64,000 bases of DNA, from the NCBI GenBank assembly GCA_000383355.1, contig KB911169.1:1-64000 (forward strand). Direction: 5' to 3'. Origin of the DNA: Flavobacterium sp. SCGC AAA160-P02. Its GTDB lineage: Bacteria; Bacteroidota; Bacteroidia; Flavobacteriales; Flavobacteriaceae. Position numbers and translations under genes: made by a program. The notes below the pieces were generated by a model. The model saw only the letters and a list, made by a program, of their open reading frames with translations, made no database searches and was not told the origin of the DNA. Of this stretch, positions 1-7,234 are shown piece after piece (the stretch's first letter is position 1; each line of letters opens with the position of its first letter).

Positions 1-166
1 AAATAGTCTTTTACTTTTCTCTAAATATTTCTTAAAACAGGTATTTGTACCTATAAACAAACTATTTATTTTTTTGATATTTGATGAGATAACATAAAGT
101 TGTGTTATCCGGTAATAAAACAACCTTTAACACAAGCTTTTGTTTGGGTGTAAGGAAGTTGCCTGC
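1..166 (+). repeat. Long attC-like repeat, copy A (left part cut by window edge)
   Basis: By eye, the first 95 bases are identical to bases 6366-6460 of copy C. The copy then differs in the loop of a GATAACA...TGTTATC hairpin and rejoins the shared end. It contains an AGGTA/TACCT hairpin (about 40-52) and an AAATAGT...ACTATTT inverted pair (1-67). It ends with GTTGCCTGC at 158-166, the start of cassette 1. The R'' side lies upstream of the window. Confidence 0.7.
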
Positions 167-186
167 AATGCAAAAAAAAGAAAAAA

Positions 187-837
187 TTGAAAGAAGAAAA
201 CTTAACTAATAATATAGAAAAAGAAATTTTCAATACAGCCTCTGATTTATCTAAAAATTATGCTGAAATTGCATTAGATACATTGACAGAAGAAAGTTTA
301 CTAAGTAAAATACCTGTTATAAAGTCTTTAGTTTCTTTTTATAAAATAACATCTTCAATTGTAGATAGACACAATATGAAGAAAATATTAATCTTTTTAG
401 AAGAGTTTCATTTGAATAAAATCGATTCTAATAAACTTGATATCTTTAAAAAGAAATTTGAAGAAAAACCTAAACATAGAGACAAGGTTTTAGAAACAAT
501 CTTATTATTAAATGAGAGATTTATTGACACTAAAAAATCTCAAATATTGGCAAATTTATTTTCTGCTTATATTCAAGAAGTAATAACTTGGGAACAGTTT
601 CTAAAAATGTCATTTATGCTTAATAACTTGAATCCTTATGGCTATAAAATCTTAGAAAGAATAGTTGATAAAAATTCTGAATTAAAATTTAGTATGAGGC
701 AAATGATTGAAGGACATGCTATATTAATGGCTTGTGGTATAGGAACTAAATTCGAGGACAGATTTAAACTTACTAATACGGGGATAAGATTATACGAACT
801 TGGAATAAAACCATTACGGAAAAAGCAGAGTGCCTAA
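187..837 (+). CDS. Uncharacterised 216-aa cassette protein
   Basis: I do not recognise this protein family with certainty. The N-terminal third has a hydrophobic stretch (about residues 42-56, with IPVIKSLVSFYKI) followed by a basic helix, and the middle is helical. The last 50 residues look like a winged-helix end (FKLTNTGIRLYELG). There is no signal peptide. It is the only gene of cassette 1. The stop codon TAA lies inside the GCCTAAC box of the next element. The start is uncertain: this frame offers only TTG at 187, while a better-looking ATG at 168 is out of frame across an A8-G-A6 run. One base fewer in that run would join it to the gene. Genes of this kind in accessory regions are often defence-related, but nothing here proves that. 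Confidence 0.65.
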   Translation: MKEENLTNNIEKEIFNTASDLSKNYAEIALDTLTEESLLSKIPVIKSLVSFYKITSSIVDRHNMKKILIFLEEFHLNKIDSNKLDIFKKKFEEKPKHRDKVLETILLLNERFIDTKKSQILANLFSAYIQEVITWEQFLKMSFMLNNLNPYGYKILERIVDKNSELKFSMRQMIEGHAILMACGIGTKFEDRFKLTNTGIRLYELGIKPLRKKQSA

Positions 838-1050
838 CCCCGCTCCCGCTAGTTTGTAACTAGTGGCCTTGGTTTTTCTTACAAATAGTTTTTTTTCTTT
901 TCTATAAAAAATCTTTAAAAATGGGTATTTATACCTACAAATAAGCTGTTTATTTTTTTGATATTTGCCAGAGATAACATAAAGTTGTGTTATCCGGTAA
1001 TAAAACAACCTTTAACACAAGCTTTTGTTTGGATATAAGGAGTTGTAGGT
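832..1050 (+). repeat. Long attC-like repeat, copy B (site of cassette 1)
   Basis: It begins with GCCTAAC (832-838), followed by a hairpin CCGCTAGTT-TGT-AACTAGTGG (846-866) enclosed by AACC/GGTT. It then shares the AT-rich body with copies A and C, including a GGTAT-TT-ATACC hairpin and GATAACA...TGTTATC. It ends with GTTGTAGGT at 1042-1050, which opens cassette 2. It is more diverged from A and C than they are from each other. At about 218 bp it is longer than usual attC sites, so its role as attC is an inference from position and end boxes. Confidence 0.65.
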
Positions 1051-1061
1051 AATTTGAGGAA

Positions 1062-1577
1062 ATGAAACAATCAATAATTCTAATACTAATTTTAATATCA
1101 TTTAACTGTAAAACAGTTGAAAAAGTTTCTGAAAAGAATGCTAAGGAATATTATAAAACTGGAGAGTTAAAAGCGACTGGTTTGATTGAAGAAGATTTTA
1201 GTAAATATAGCAATTACAGAAAAGGACTTTGGAAGGAATTCTATAAAAGCGGAAAACAAAAAGAATCTGGAAACTACAAACTTGATACTTATACGAATTG
1301 TTGTACAGGTGGAATATGTGAAACTTATTATAGTTATAAATATGGTGAATGGCTATATTATCATGAAAACGGAAAATTGAAAGCAAAAGGAATATATAAA
1401 ATAATTAAAAAACATAAAAAAACTAGTTGTGAAGGAGGAGACAAAATTAATTATGGAGTAATTGATAATTCGTGGAAATTTTTCGATTTGAAAGGGAATA
1501 AAATTGAACCAACTGAAAAAAACATTTCTGAAATTCAAAAAAGAAGTGTCTTGGATAGTTGGGATATGACTAATTAA
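1062..1577 (+). CDS. MORN-type (YwqK-like) lipoprotein
   Basis: This 171-aa protein starts with a lipoprotein signal: a hydrophobic core, then ISFN-C with the lipobox Cys near residue 16, so it is probably anchored in a membrane facing the periplasm or surface. The mature part holds at least three MORN_2-like units with the pattern xYYxxGxLKxxGxY (near residues 30-40, 56-74 and 99-113) plus a Cys pair (CCTGGIC). Proteins of this type are often labelled antitoxin YwqK family, a name that says little about function. It is the sole gene of cassette 2, whose start (GTTGTAGGT, 1042) and end box (ACCTACAAC, 1583) are perfect complements. The start ATG is preceded by GAGGAA. Confidence 0.75.
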   Translation: MKQSIILILILISFNCKTVEKVSEKNAKEYYKTGELKATGLIEEDFSKYSNYRKGLWKEFYKSGKQKESGNYKLDTYTNCCTGGICETYYSYKYGEWLYYHENGKLKAKGIYKIIKKHKKTSCEGGDKINYGVIDNSWKFFDLKGNKIEPTEKNISEIQKRSVLDSWDMTN

Positions 1578-1582
1578 AAACT

Positions 1583-1718
1583 ACCTACAACACCGTGTAA
1601 AAAAAATTGCTGGTAAAAGCTAATTTACGAAAGTCCTCGCGGACTTTCTATCTGTGTTTTATTTGCTAACTTTAGTGTTTAAACCACGCAACTTTCCTTA
1701 CACAAACACGTTGTGGTG
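1583..1718 (+). repeat. attC-like site of cassette 2
   Basis: R''-like box ACCTACAAC at 1583-1591 and L''-like GTGTAA at about 1595-1600 pair with TTACAC (about 1698-1703) and GTTGTGG (1710). In the centre is a perfect 8-bp hairpin GAAAGTCC-TCGC-GGACTTTC (1629-1648). The 3' end ACACGTTGTGG resembles the classical CGTTR end of attC sites. Length about 134 bp. Confidence 0.7.
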
Positions 1719-1777
1719 TATCGAAAAAATATGCTATCAACAACATATGTCAAAATAACTGATAATATCAAAAAACA

Positions 1778-4267
1778 ATGAACTCCAAAAGCATTAACGG
1801 GTGGTCACCTTACACAACACCTACCCTTTCCGAACTGGCAATTTTTAAGGACGCAATTAAAAGTGATATAGGTGTGACTTATACACCCGAAAAAGTATCA
1901 ACTAAAATTGATGGCGGGACAAATTACATTTTTATTTGTAATAAAAAAATAACACTAGAGCATGATATTAATTCTCAATCTACAATTCAAATTTTTGTTC
2001 CTGAAAATGGAAAAGCTCCTGAAATAAAAAAAAATGTTGATCATATAATCACACCAACAAAAAATGAAACGGTAGATATAATAAAGTATGTTAAATCTTC
2101 TGCAGTTAAATTAAATTTTTCACTAAATTCTGAGTTCGTAACTAGATTCCCCGATATTGAAGTAACGAACCCTGAAGCCTCAATGGAGGGTGTTGAACTT
2201 ATAATCAAAGGAAATATTGAGGTAAACATAAATGAAAACGGGACAGCTCTACCGGTTTTTCCTTTTGCCAAATTAGGCTTTACTATACTAGAAAAGCTAA
2301 TACCAATTCAAAATAAAAGTGTTGATTTTGAACTAAAAATCACTCCTGGAAAAAAACCAAAGGTGACATTAACATTTTCCGTTCCCGAATTTTCAATTCC
2401 TTTTGGGAGTAAGTCGTTAAAAATTAACAATCCAAAGTTTACTATTGTTGTATTTCCTGGACAAGCTTTCAGTGCTTCATTTGTTGTTCAAGGAACATTG
2501 AAATTTGTTTTGTATAAAAATCAAGAATTGAGTTTAGAAGCCAATTTTACTATTAACCTAAAAAAGGATACAATCTTTTCTGTACAGGTTGGCTTTGACG
2601 ACACTTTCCAAAATGGGATTAAATTACCTACTCTTTTAGGAGATAAAATTAGTCTTAAAAGCATCGGAGCAACCATGGGAATTGTTTTTGAACCACCAGG
2701 TTGCTTATTAGGAATTGAAGCTCAAGCTTCTGTAAAAACAACAAATGAAACAATTGAAATTAATAACTTCGGAATTATATGTGATATTGAAGGTGATGTT
2801 CCTATTCCATTGTATTTAGCTTTTGGAATAAACAAACTTAGTTTTGCCGACTTCATAGAATTCTTTACTCTTGGAGTACCAGTTCCTCCAGTTCCAATTA
2901 TTTTTAGCAACCCCAACTTTACTTATTGTAGTAAAACATTAACTCTGCCTGATGGAACATCTGTGAATCCCGGTTTTTCAATTAGCTCTGAACTGAGTTT
3001 TATTGGAGAGAAAATGTATGGGAGTTTTATTTACATTGAAGATGAAGAGCTAAGTGCAAACTTCCAAGGCTATAATGATTTCATTAAAATTGGCCCTATA
3101 ATGATCTTAGGAAACGCTCCTTCCGTTACAAAAAAGGCAGGAGTTAATAATAGTAGCATACCTACTAACCAAAATGAATGGAATAAAAGAAAGAACGCAA
3201 AAACGACAGAAATCGTTCCTAGTGGAGGACCTGAGTTTAATCTAGAACTAAGTAAATCAAAAGATCCTGAACTCTCTTTAAATGGATCACTGAGTATTTT
3301 TAATGAATCAGCAGGTAAGGTGGAATGTAATTTAGGAAAAGATGGTGTTAATTTTGATTTGATTTTAGATGGTTTTTCGGAATTCAAATTAACATTGAAT
3401 GATTCAACTTTTACAGGAACTGTAAGCTTTACCATCTCTTCTTTTAATGTACAAGCTTTCGATGTAATAATATCTGAAAGAAGTTCTTTCAATCTACACG
3501 GCACCACTTTTGGAATTCTTTCTCCTGAGAAAGCAGTAATTAGCGCAGACCTTAATTACAAAAGTTACGACTCTTTTACTGCAAACGTATACTTAACTAT
3601 TGATGATACAAAAATTCTAGTTGGTGCTAATGTAGATATAAGCCATTGCCGTGATAAAATAAATTTAATTGAGATACTTTCTCTCTCAGTAAATAGTAAA
3701 AACATTATCACGTCTTTTGAAAACAACCACCACCTTTGGACTAACGGTATAGCTACTAGCATAATTTTACCATTTCAAGAAGAAAATAACGCAATCTTTG
3801 CAACACGTGTGCTACATCGACTTGGAGTAAATACAAACGAACTTTCTAGGTGCTTAGCAACTATACAGGGAGCACTCGATTACACGTGTGAAGAAGTTGC
3901 AGAAGGCCTACAAGATGTTTTTCATTTAAATAATAAACAAACAGTAAAAGTTCTTTATGGAATACATTTATTACTTAATGAAGTAATTAGCTTTTCTCCA
4001 ATTGGAATCGCTAATTCTATGGTAAACTGTTTTAAACTAACAAGTATAGTTACAGCGCAATTATTTCATGGAATAGGTATTGGAGTTGCTGATACAGCAA
4101 AAGCCCTTAAAAAGGCTTATAATATATCGGCTAAAGATGTCGGAATAATTATGAAAAACGCAGGGTATGAAGCTAGTAAAATTGTATCCACTTTTAATTC
4201 ATTAGGAGGTGATTTTGCAAGCGCTGCAAAATCAATTGAAAATAATTTGAATCCAAAAAATTGGTAA
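1778..4267 (+). CDS. Large beta-rich protein with cystatin-like N-terminus, unknown function
   Basis: The 829-aa protein has no signal peptide. Residues about 8-75 contain GWSPYTTPT...GVTYTPEKVSTKIDGGTNYIF, which resembles the cystatin fold signature (QxVxG before NY.F). That is a resemblance I recognise, not a proven homology. Residues about 90-630 are low in charge and rich in short beta strands. The last 180 residues are helical, with repeats ending in GIGVADTAKALKKAYNI and KDVGIIMKNAGYEASKIV, a pattern of roughly 18-residue amphipathic helices. The next gene starts 9 bases after the stop, so the two are probably co-expressed and travel in one cassette whose end boxes match 10/10. A secreted effector, toxin or inhibitor role is possible, but the sequence does not decide it. 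Confidence 0.7.
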   Translation: MNSKSINGWSPYTTPTLSELAIFKDAIKSDIGVTYTPEKVSTKIDGGTNYIFICNKKITLEHDINSQSTIQIFVPENGKAPEIKKNVDHIITPTKNETVDIIKYVKSSAVKLNFSLNSEFVTRFPDIEVTNPEASMEGVELIIKGNIEVNINENGTALPVFPFAKLGFTILEKLIPIQNKSVDFELKITPGKKPKVTLTFSVPEFSIPFGSKSLKINNPKFTIVVFPGQAFSASFVVQGTLKFVLYKNQELSLEANFTINLKKDTIFSVQVGFDDTFQNGIKLPTLLGDKISLKSIGATMGIVFEPPGCLLGIEAQASVKTTNETIEINNFGIICDIEGDVPIPLYLAFGINKLSFADFIEFFTLGVPVPPVPIIFSNPNFTYCSKTLTLPDGTSVNPGFSISSELSFIGEKMYGSFIYIEDEELSANFQGYNDFIKIGPIMILGNAPSVTKKAGVNNSSIPTNQNEWNKRKNAKTTEIVPSGGPEFNLELSKSKDPELSLNGSLSIFNESAGKVECNLGKDGVNFDLILDGFSEFKLTLNDSTFTGTVSFTISSFNVQAFDVIISERSSFNLHGTTFGILSPEKAVISADLNYKSYDSFTANVYLTIDDTKILVGANVDISHCRDKINLIEILSLSVNSKNIITSFENNHHLWTNGIATSIILPFQEENNAIFATRVLHRLGVNTNELSRCLATIQGALDYTCEEVAEGLQDVFHLNNKQTVKVLYGIHLLLNEVISFSPIGIANSMVNCFKLTSIVTAQLFHGIGIGVADTAKALKKAYNISAKDVGIIMKNAGYEASKIVSTFNSLGGDFASAAKSIENNLNPKNW

Positions 4268-4276
4268 TCAAACATT

Positions 4277-5080
4277 ATGTTTTCATTAGCACGTAATTAC
4301 CTTCAACCCGTTAAAAAATTAAGATTTGAATGGTCAATTCAGCTGACTAAACAAAGTTGCAACCCCAGAGAGAAAACGTTGTTTTGGGTAGATAAAGAGG
4401 AGCTAACTAATAATAACTCCTCTTACACTCCTCTTTACAACCTATTAAAATCACTTGATTGTCCAGAAGAAATTCTTGCACAACAAATTCAGCTACAAGA
4501 TTCGGCTAAAACTCAAGGTATTAGAATTGACTTAAATTTAGACTCACCCTCCCACTGTTTATATATTGATGTTGCAGAAATAATTCCTGATAAAACAATA
4601 AAGGCGTTTCACTGGAGAAATAAGAATGTTCAGAAAATAACCGAATACAGCTTTCACAAATTCAATAAAATCCAATCTTACAAGGAGCCGCTTTATTGGA
4701 TTCACAATGAATTAAAAGATTCTTTTGAGAAATTATGCTTAAACAGTGAATTATTGATGCAATCCGGTTATGGGTATCAGCATCAAAATGGAAGAATTCA
4801 AGAAGTGTATTTAACCTTCTTTTGGCACCCTCGAATTAATTCAATAATAAATCATCTACCTAAACCAATGCAGAAGTTACTAATTGATGCTTCTTATGAA
4901 AACTTAGCATTCAGGCATATCGGATTTAGTAATGTACAAGATAGTGAGCCTTCATTAACAATATATTTTAGTGCTCCATATCGAAAATACTGGCCAAAAA
5001 CCTTTTCGGAATTCCAATGGGAAGTAACTTGCTCATCAAATTTGTTGGTAGAAGAAATTGCCGTTTATGGAGGCCTATAA
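4277..5080 (+). CDS. Uncharacterised partner of the 829-aa protein
   Basis: This 267-aa soluble protein has no signal peptide or membrane segment and matches no family I can name. It is rich in aromatic residues, with a conspicuous Trp/His set (AFHWRNKN near residue 115, LYWIHNEL near 139, TFFWHPRI near 176). It starts 9 bases after the preceding stop and is the second gene of cassette 3, so the two products probably act together, for example as protein plus chaperone or immunity partner. That pairing is inferred only from spacing and from joint cassette boundaries. The 145 bases between its stop and the attC-like box hold no gene I can see. Confidence 0.6.
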   Translation: MFSLARNYLQPVKKLRFEWSIQLTKQSCNPREKTLFWVDKEELTNNNSSYTPLYNLLKSLDCPEEILAQQIQLQDSAKTQGIRIDLNLDSPSHCLYIDVAEIIPDKTIKAFHWRNKNVQKITEYSFHKFNKIQSYKEPLYWIHNELKDSFEKLCLNSELLMQSGYGYQHQNGRIQEVYLTFFWHPRINSIINHLPKPMQKLLIDASYENLAFRHIGFSNVQDSEPSLTIYFSAPYRKYWPKTFSEFQWEVTCSSNLLVEEIAVYGGL

Positions 5081-5225
5081 AACAATAACAATATAATTTA
5101 CTGAGGTACTTTTGACCTTTGTAAAAAGGCGCCAAAATGAAGACAAGACAAAATTTAAAAATGGGACTAAATACCTAGTCATTCTATTTTGTTGAATCTA
5201 TCTCCCTCCAAAACCGATCCTAAAA

Positions 5226-5365
5226 ACACCACAACAACATATAAAATGTATGCTTAAGTTTGGTTATAAATTTCTAAAGTAAGTGTATATTTACTCGTGG
5301 ATTTCCTAACGGAAATCCAGCTATTCGCCTCCGACGCACAGCACTTTATATAAACGTTGGCAATA
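5226..5365 (+). repeat. attC-like site of cassette 3
   Basis: The R''-like box ACACCACAAC (5226-5235) is the exact reverse complement of the start of its cassette, GTTGTGGTGT (1710-1719). CATATAAA (about 5238-5245) pairs with TTTATATA before the 3' box ACGTTGGCA (5355-5363). The centre carries a perfect 9-bp hairpin TGGATTTCC-TAAC-GGAAATCCA (5298-5319). Length is about 137 bp. Confidence 0.75.
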
Positions 5366-5691
5366 ATTATGACCGTAATAATAAATTTTATGAGTACAAA
5401 TGGGATACATTCGATGAGAATGGAACAATTAAAAGGAAAGTGATTTTTAATAGTAACGGTTTTTTGATGAGCGCTTTTCCTGATAGTTTAAAACAAATTG
5501 ACAAATTCTTATTTGAGAAAGTTTTATTTTACAAAAATGGAGAGGAATCTAAAAAAATTGAGCTAAACTATGTATTTGAAAACAATAAGTCTGTCAAAAA
5601 AATACTTGTTTTCCGAAAAGAAGATGATAATTGGATTAAAGAAAAAACAACTACCGCCAACAATGTTTATAAGCAATTGGGGCTGGAGTAA
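5356..5691 (+). pseudogene. 5'-truncated gene in cassette 4
   Basis: An open frame reads from inside the preceding attC-like site through the recombination point and on to a TAA at 5689-5691. The part that looks like real protein (NNYDRNNKFYEYKWD onwards) begins directly at the joint at 5356 without a plausible ATG. The first in-frame start codon is GTG at 5440, which would give 83 aa and discard conserved-looking upstream sequence. I therefore read it as the 3' portion of a longer gene cut off at the cassette boundary. The product resembles small beta-rich, Lys/Glu-rich cassette proteins. I do not recognise the family. Its last codons overlap the next attC-like site (from 5656). Confidence 0.5.
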
Positions 5692-5788
5692 ATAAACAAT
5701 AATAAAAACATAAAACAAAGGTCAGTGTCAAACTGAAAAATTTGGAAATAAAAACCCCCAACTGCTCATACACTAGACCGTTGGCAAC
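5656..5788 (+). repeat. attC-like site of cassette 4 (overlaps the gene end)
   Basis: GCCAAC (5656-5661) complements GTTGGC at the joint (5780). TTTATAAGC (about 5666-5674) can pair with GCTCATACA (about 5764-5772) if one G-T pair is allowed. The 3' end CCGTTGGCA resembles the CGTTR end of attC sites. The match to its own cassette start (5356) covers only the 6-base core. Confidence 0.5.
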
Positions 5789-5812
5789 CATTACAAATCA
5801 CACTCAAAAGGA

Positions 5813-6229
5813 ATGACTGAATTAAAATATTTTTTTCTTAAAACTAAGTTAGAAAACCAAGATAACAAACTAGACGTACACCAATTTTTTGAATTAATAA
5901 AACATAAAATGGGATGGAAAGAATATATGGAAATATTGAATGAATTTTCTAAAAATAGTATGTTGGAAGGTGGTGAATGGGAGTTGTTAACTGAATTAGG
6001 AAAAAATAGATTATTAGACTTTGAAAACAAAATAAATGAATCCAAAAAAGAATTAAAAAACAATCGAAAATTAAGAGATGTTGAAATAAAACTGGCTGAA
6101 TCTAATTTAGAAGCAAATGAATTGAATGAGAAAAATTCAAGATGGAATAAATGGTTTTCTATTGGAAACATTATAGTAGGTATTTTAAATGTTGCTTTAT
6201 TAATATGGCAAATATTAAAAACTGAATAA
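5813..6229 (+). CDS. Small coiled-coil protein with C-terminal membrane anchor
   Basis: The 138-aa protein has three visible parts. An N-terminal helical region (about 1-70) ends in a winged-helix-like stretch (GGEWELLTELGKNRLLDFE). A charged coiled coil follows (about 72-110, rich in Glu, Lys and Asn). The single membrane helix near the C-terminus (about 113-134, FSIGNIIVGILNVALLIWQIL) leaves a four-residue tail. This layout suggests a cytoplasmic sensor or regulator tethered to the inner membrane. It is the only gene of cassette 5, whose boundaries match 10/10. I cannot name the family. Small membrane-tethered proteins of this type are frequent in defence and toxin-immunity cargo, which here is only a suggestion. 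Confidence 0.65.
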   Translation: MTELKYFFLKTKLENQDNKLDVHQFFELIKHKMGWKEYMEILNEFSKNSMLEGGEWELLTELGKNRLLDFENKINESKKELKNNRKLRDVEIKLAESNLEANELNEKNSRWNKWFSIGNIIVGILNVALLIWQILKTE

Positions 6230-6311
6230 ATAGCAGAATTATTTGAAATTTACCATAACTTGAATTTTGAATATAACGTTCTTGAGATATTCTTTTGGCG
6301 GAATGAAAAAC

Positions 6312-6529
6312 GGTTGCCAACCCCGCTGCCGCTAGTTTGCAACTAGTGGTGTAGGTTTTTCTTACAAATAGTCTTTTACTTTTCTCTAAATATTTCTTAA
6401 AACAGGTATTTGTACCTATAAACAAACTATTTATTTTTTTGATATTTGATGAGATAACATGAGAGTTTGTTATCCGGAATAAAACAACCTTTAACACAAG
6501 CTTTTGTTTGGATATAAGGAGCTAGGGGC
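6312..6529 (+). repeat. Long attC-like repeat, copy C (site of cassette 5)
   Basis: The box GGTTGCCAAC (6312-6321) is the exact complement of the start of its own cassette (5780-5789). A hairpin CCGCTAGTT-TGC-AACTAGTGG follows, then the AT-rich body shared with copy A (95 identical bases from 6366). Next is GATAACA...TGTTATC, whose loop differs from copy A while the stem is kept. The copy ends with GCTAGGGGC at 6521-6529, the start of cassette 6. Confidence 0.7.
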
Positions 6530-6550
6530 AATTAAAAACCTAGAAGAAAT

Positions 6551-7234
6551 ATGAGTAGATATACAGTATTAGATCAGCTACAAATTGAGCCTCATATTAC
6601 GTTCATTAGAATTGAACCTACAGACATTAATTTGACTTTAGGAGAAGTTTTTAAATCTATGTCAAACCTTGCTTGGATTAGTGATTTTGACAAGCAATAT
6701 ACAAGAGAATCATTTGAAGTTCGAGCTATTGAAACTATTAATTACATAGCAGATAATATTATATCAAAATCAAACAATGAAATAACAAAAGACACTGGAG
6801 AAATTGTCGTTTCGGAACTTTCTAGATTAGCCGTAATTAATGAAATGGGGTATTTAAACATCCCATTAGCAGAACTTTTCAAAAGTCAATCTGTCGGCAA
6901 TGATGGATTTGATTTTTTCTCTAAAAATTTGACTAAAATAATTTTATTTGGGGAAGCAAAATTTAATTCAAGAGATAATGCCTATGGAGCTGCTTTCGAA
7001 CAAATATCAAGATTTGAAAACCAAAAACAAGATGTCTCAGATATAAATGAAATAAAGGAATTTTGTTGCGAAGAATCTTTAAATAATCACTCAAATGGAA
7101 AAAAAGGTTTTATTGCTTCGTTTGCAAGTAAAGCAACTTCTACAGACCGTATTATAAGAGGAATAAAAAACAATAGTTACTTTAAAAAGCTTATAGGCTT
7201 TGAAGAATTAATTTGTGTAGCAGTAGATGTATGA
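6551..7234 (+). CDS. hamA: HamA, nuclease subunit of a Hachiman defence system (DUF1837)
   Basis: The 227-aa protein fits the DUF1837/HamA family: a PD-(D/E)xK-type nuclease site is visible as acidic residues D118/D121 followed by G134-E135-A136-K137 in a strand context (IILFGEAKF). HamA forms a complex with the helicase HamB. In published Hachiman systems the helicase senses damaged or foreign DNA and releases HamA to degrade DNA, which stops phage spread. The stop codon overlaps the start of the helicase gene (ATGA at 7231-7234), so the two are translated together. Its length is at the short end for the family as I recall it. Both genes sit in one cassette. The pairing with a HamB-type helicase makes the call much firmer than the domain alone. 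Confidence 0.85.
   Translation: MSRYTVLDQLQIEPHITFIRIEPTDINLTLGEVFKSMSNLAWISDFDKQYTRESFEVRAIETINYIADNIISKSNNEITKDTGEIVVSELSRLAVINEMGYLNIPLAELFKSQSVGNDGFDFFSKNLTKIILFGEAKFNSRDNAYGAAFEQISRFENQKQDVSDINEIKEFCCEESLNNHSNGKKGFIASFASKATSTDRIIRGIKNNSYFKKLIGFEELICVAVDV

Noticed and set aside
814..1008. A 64-codon minus-strand frame in repeat copy B whose translation resembles one in copy C (6171-6497)
   Set aside because: The likeness comes from the shared repeat and its hairpin, not from a protein. The frames run across cassette joints and end in unrelated sequence.
1062..1577. Toxin-antitoxin pair around the YwqK-like protein
   Set aside because: No second gene lies in the cassette. The antitoxin label of this family is inherited from annotation and is not supported by anything seen here.
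3070..3507. A 145-codon minus-strand frame inside the 829-aa gene
   Set aside because: It is antisense to a gene with a full-length frame and good codon use, and it has no start signals of its own.
7213..7230. TTG start six codons before the hamB ATG
   Set aside because: The ATGA overlap with the hamA stop is the normal coupled arrangement and ATG is the stronger start.
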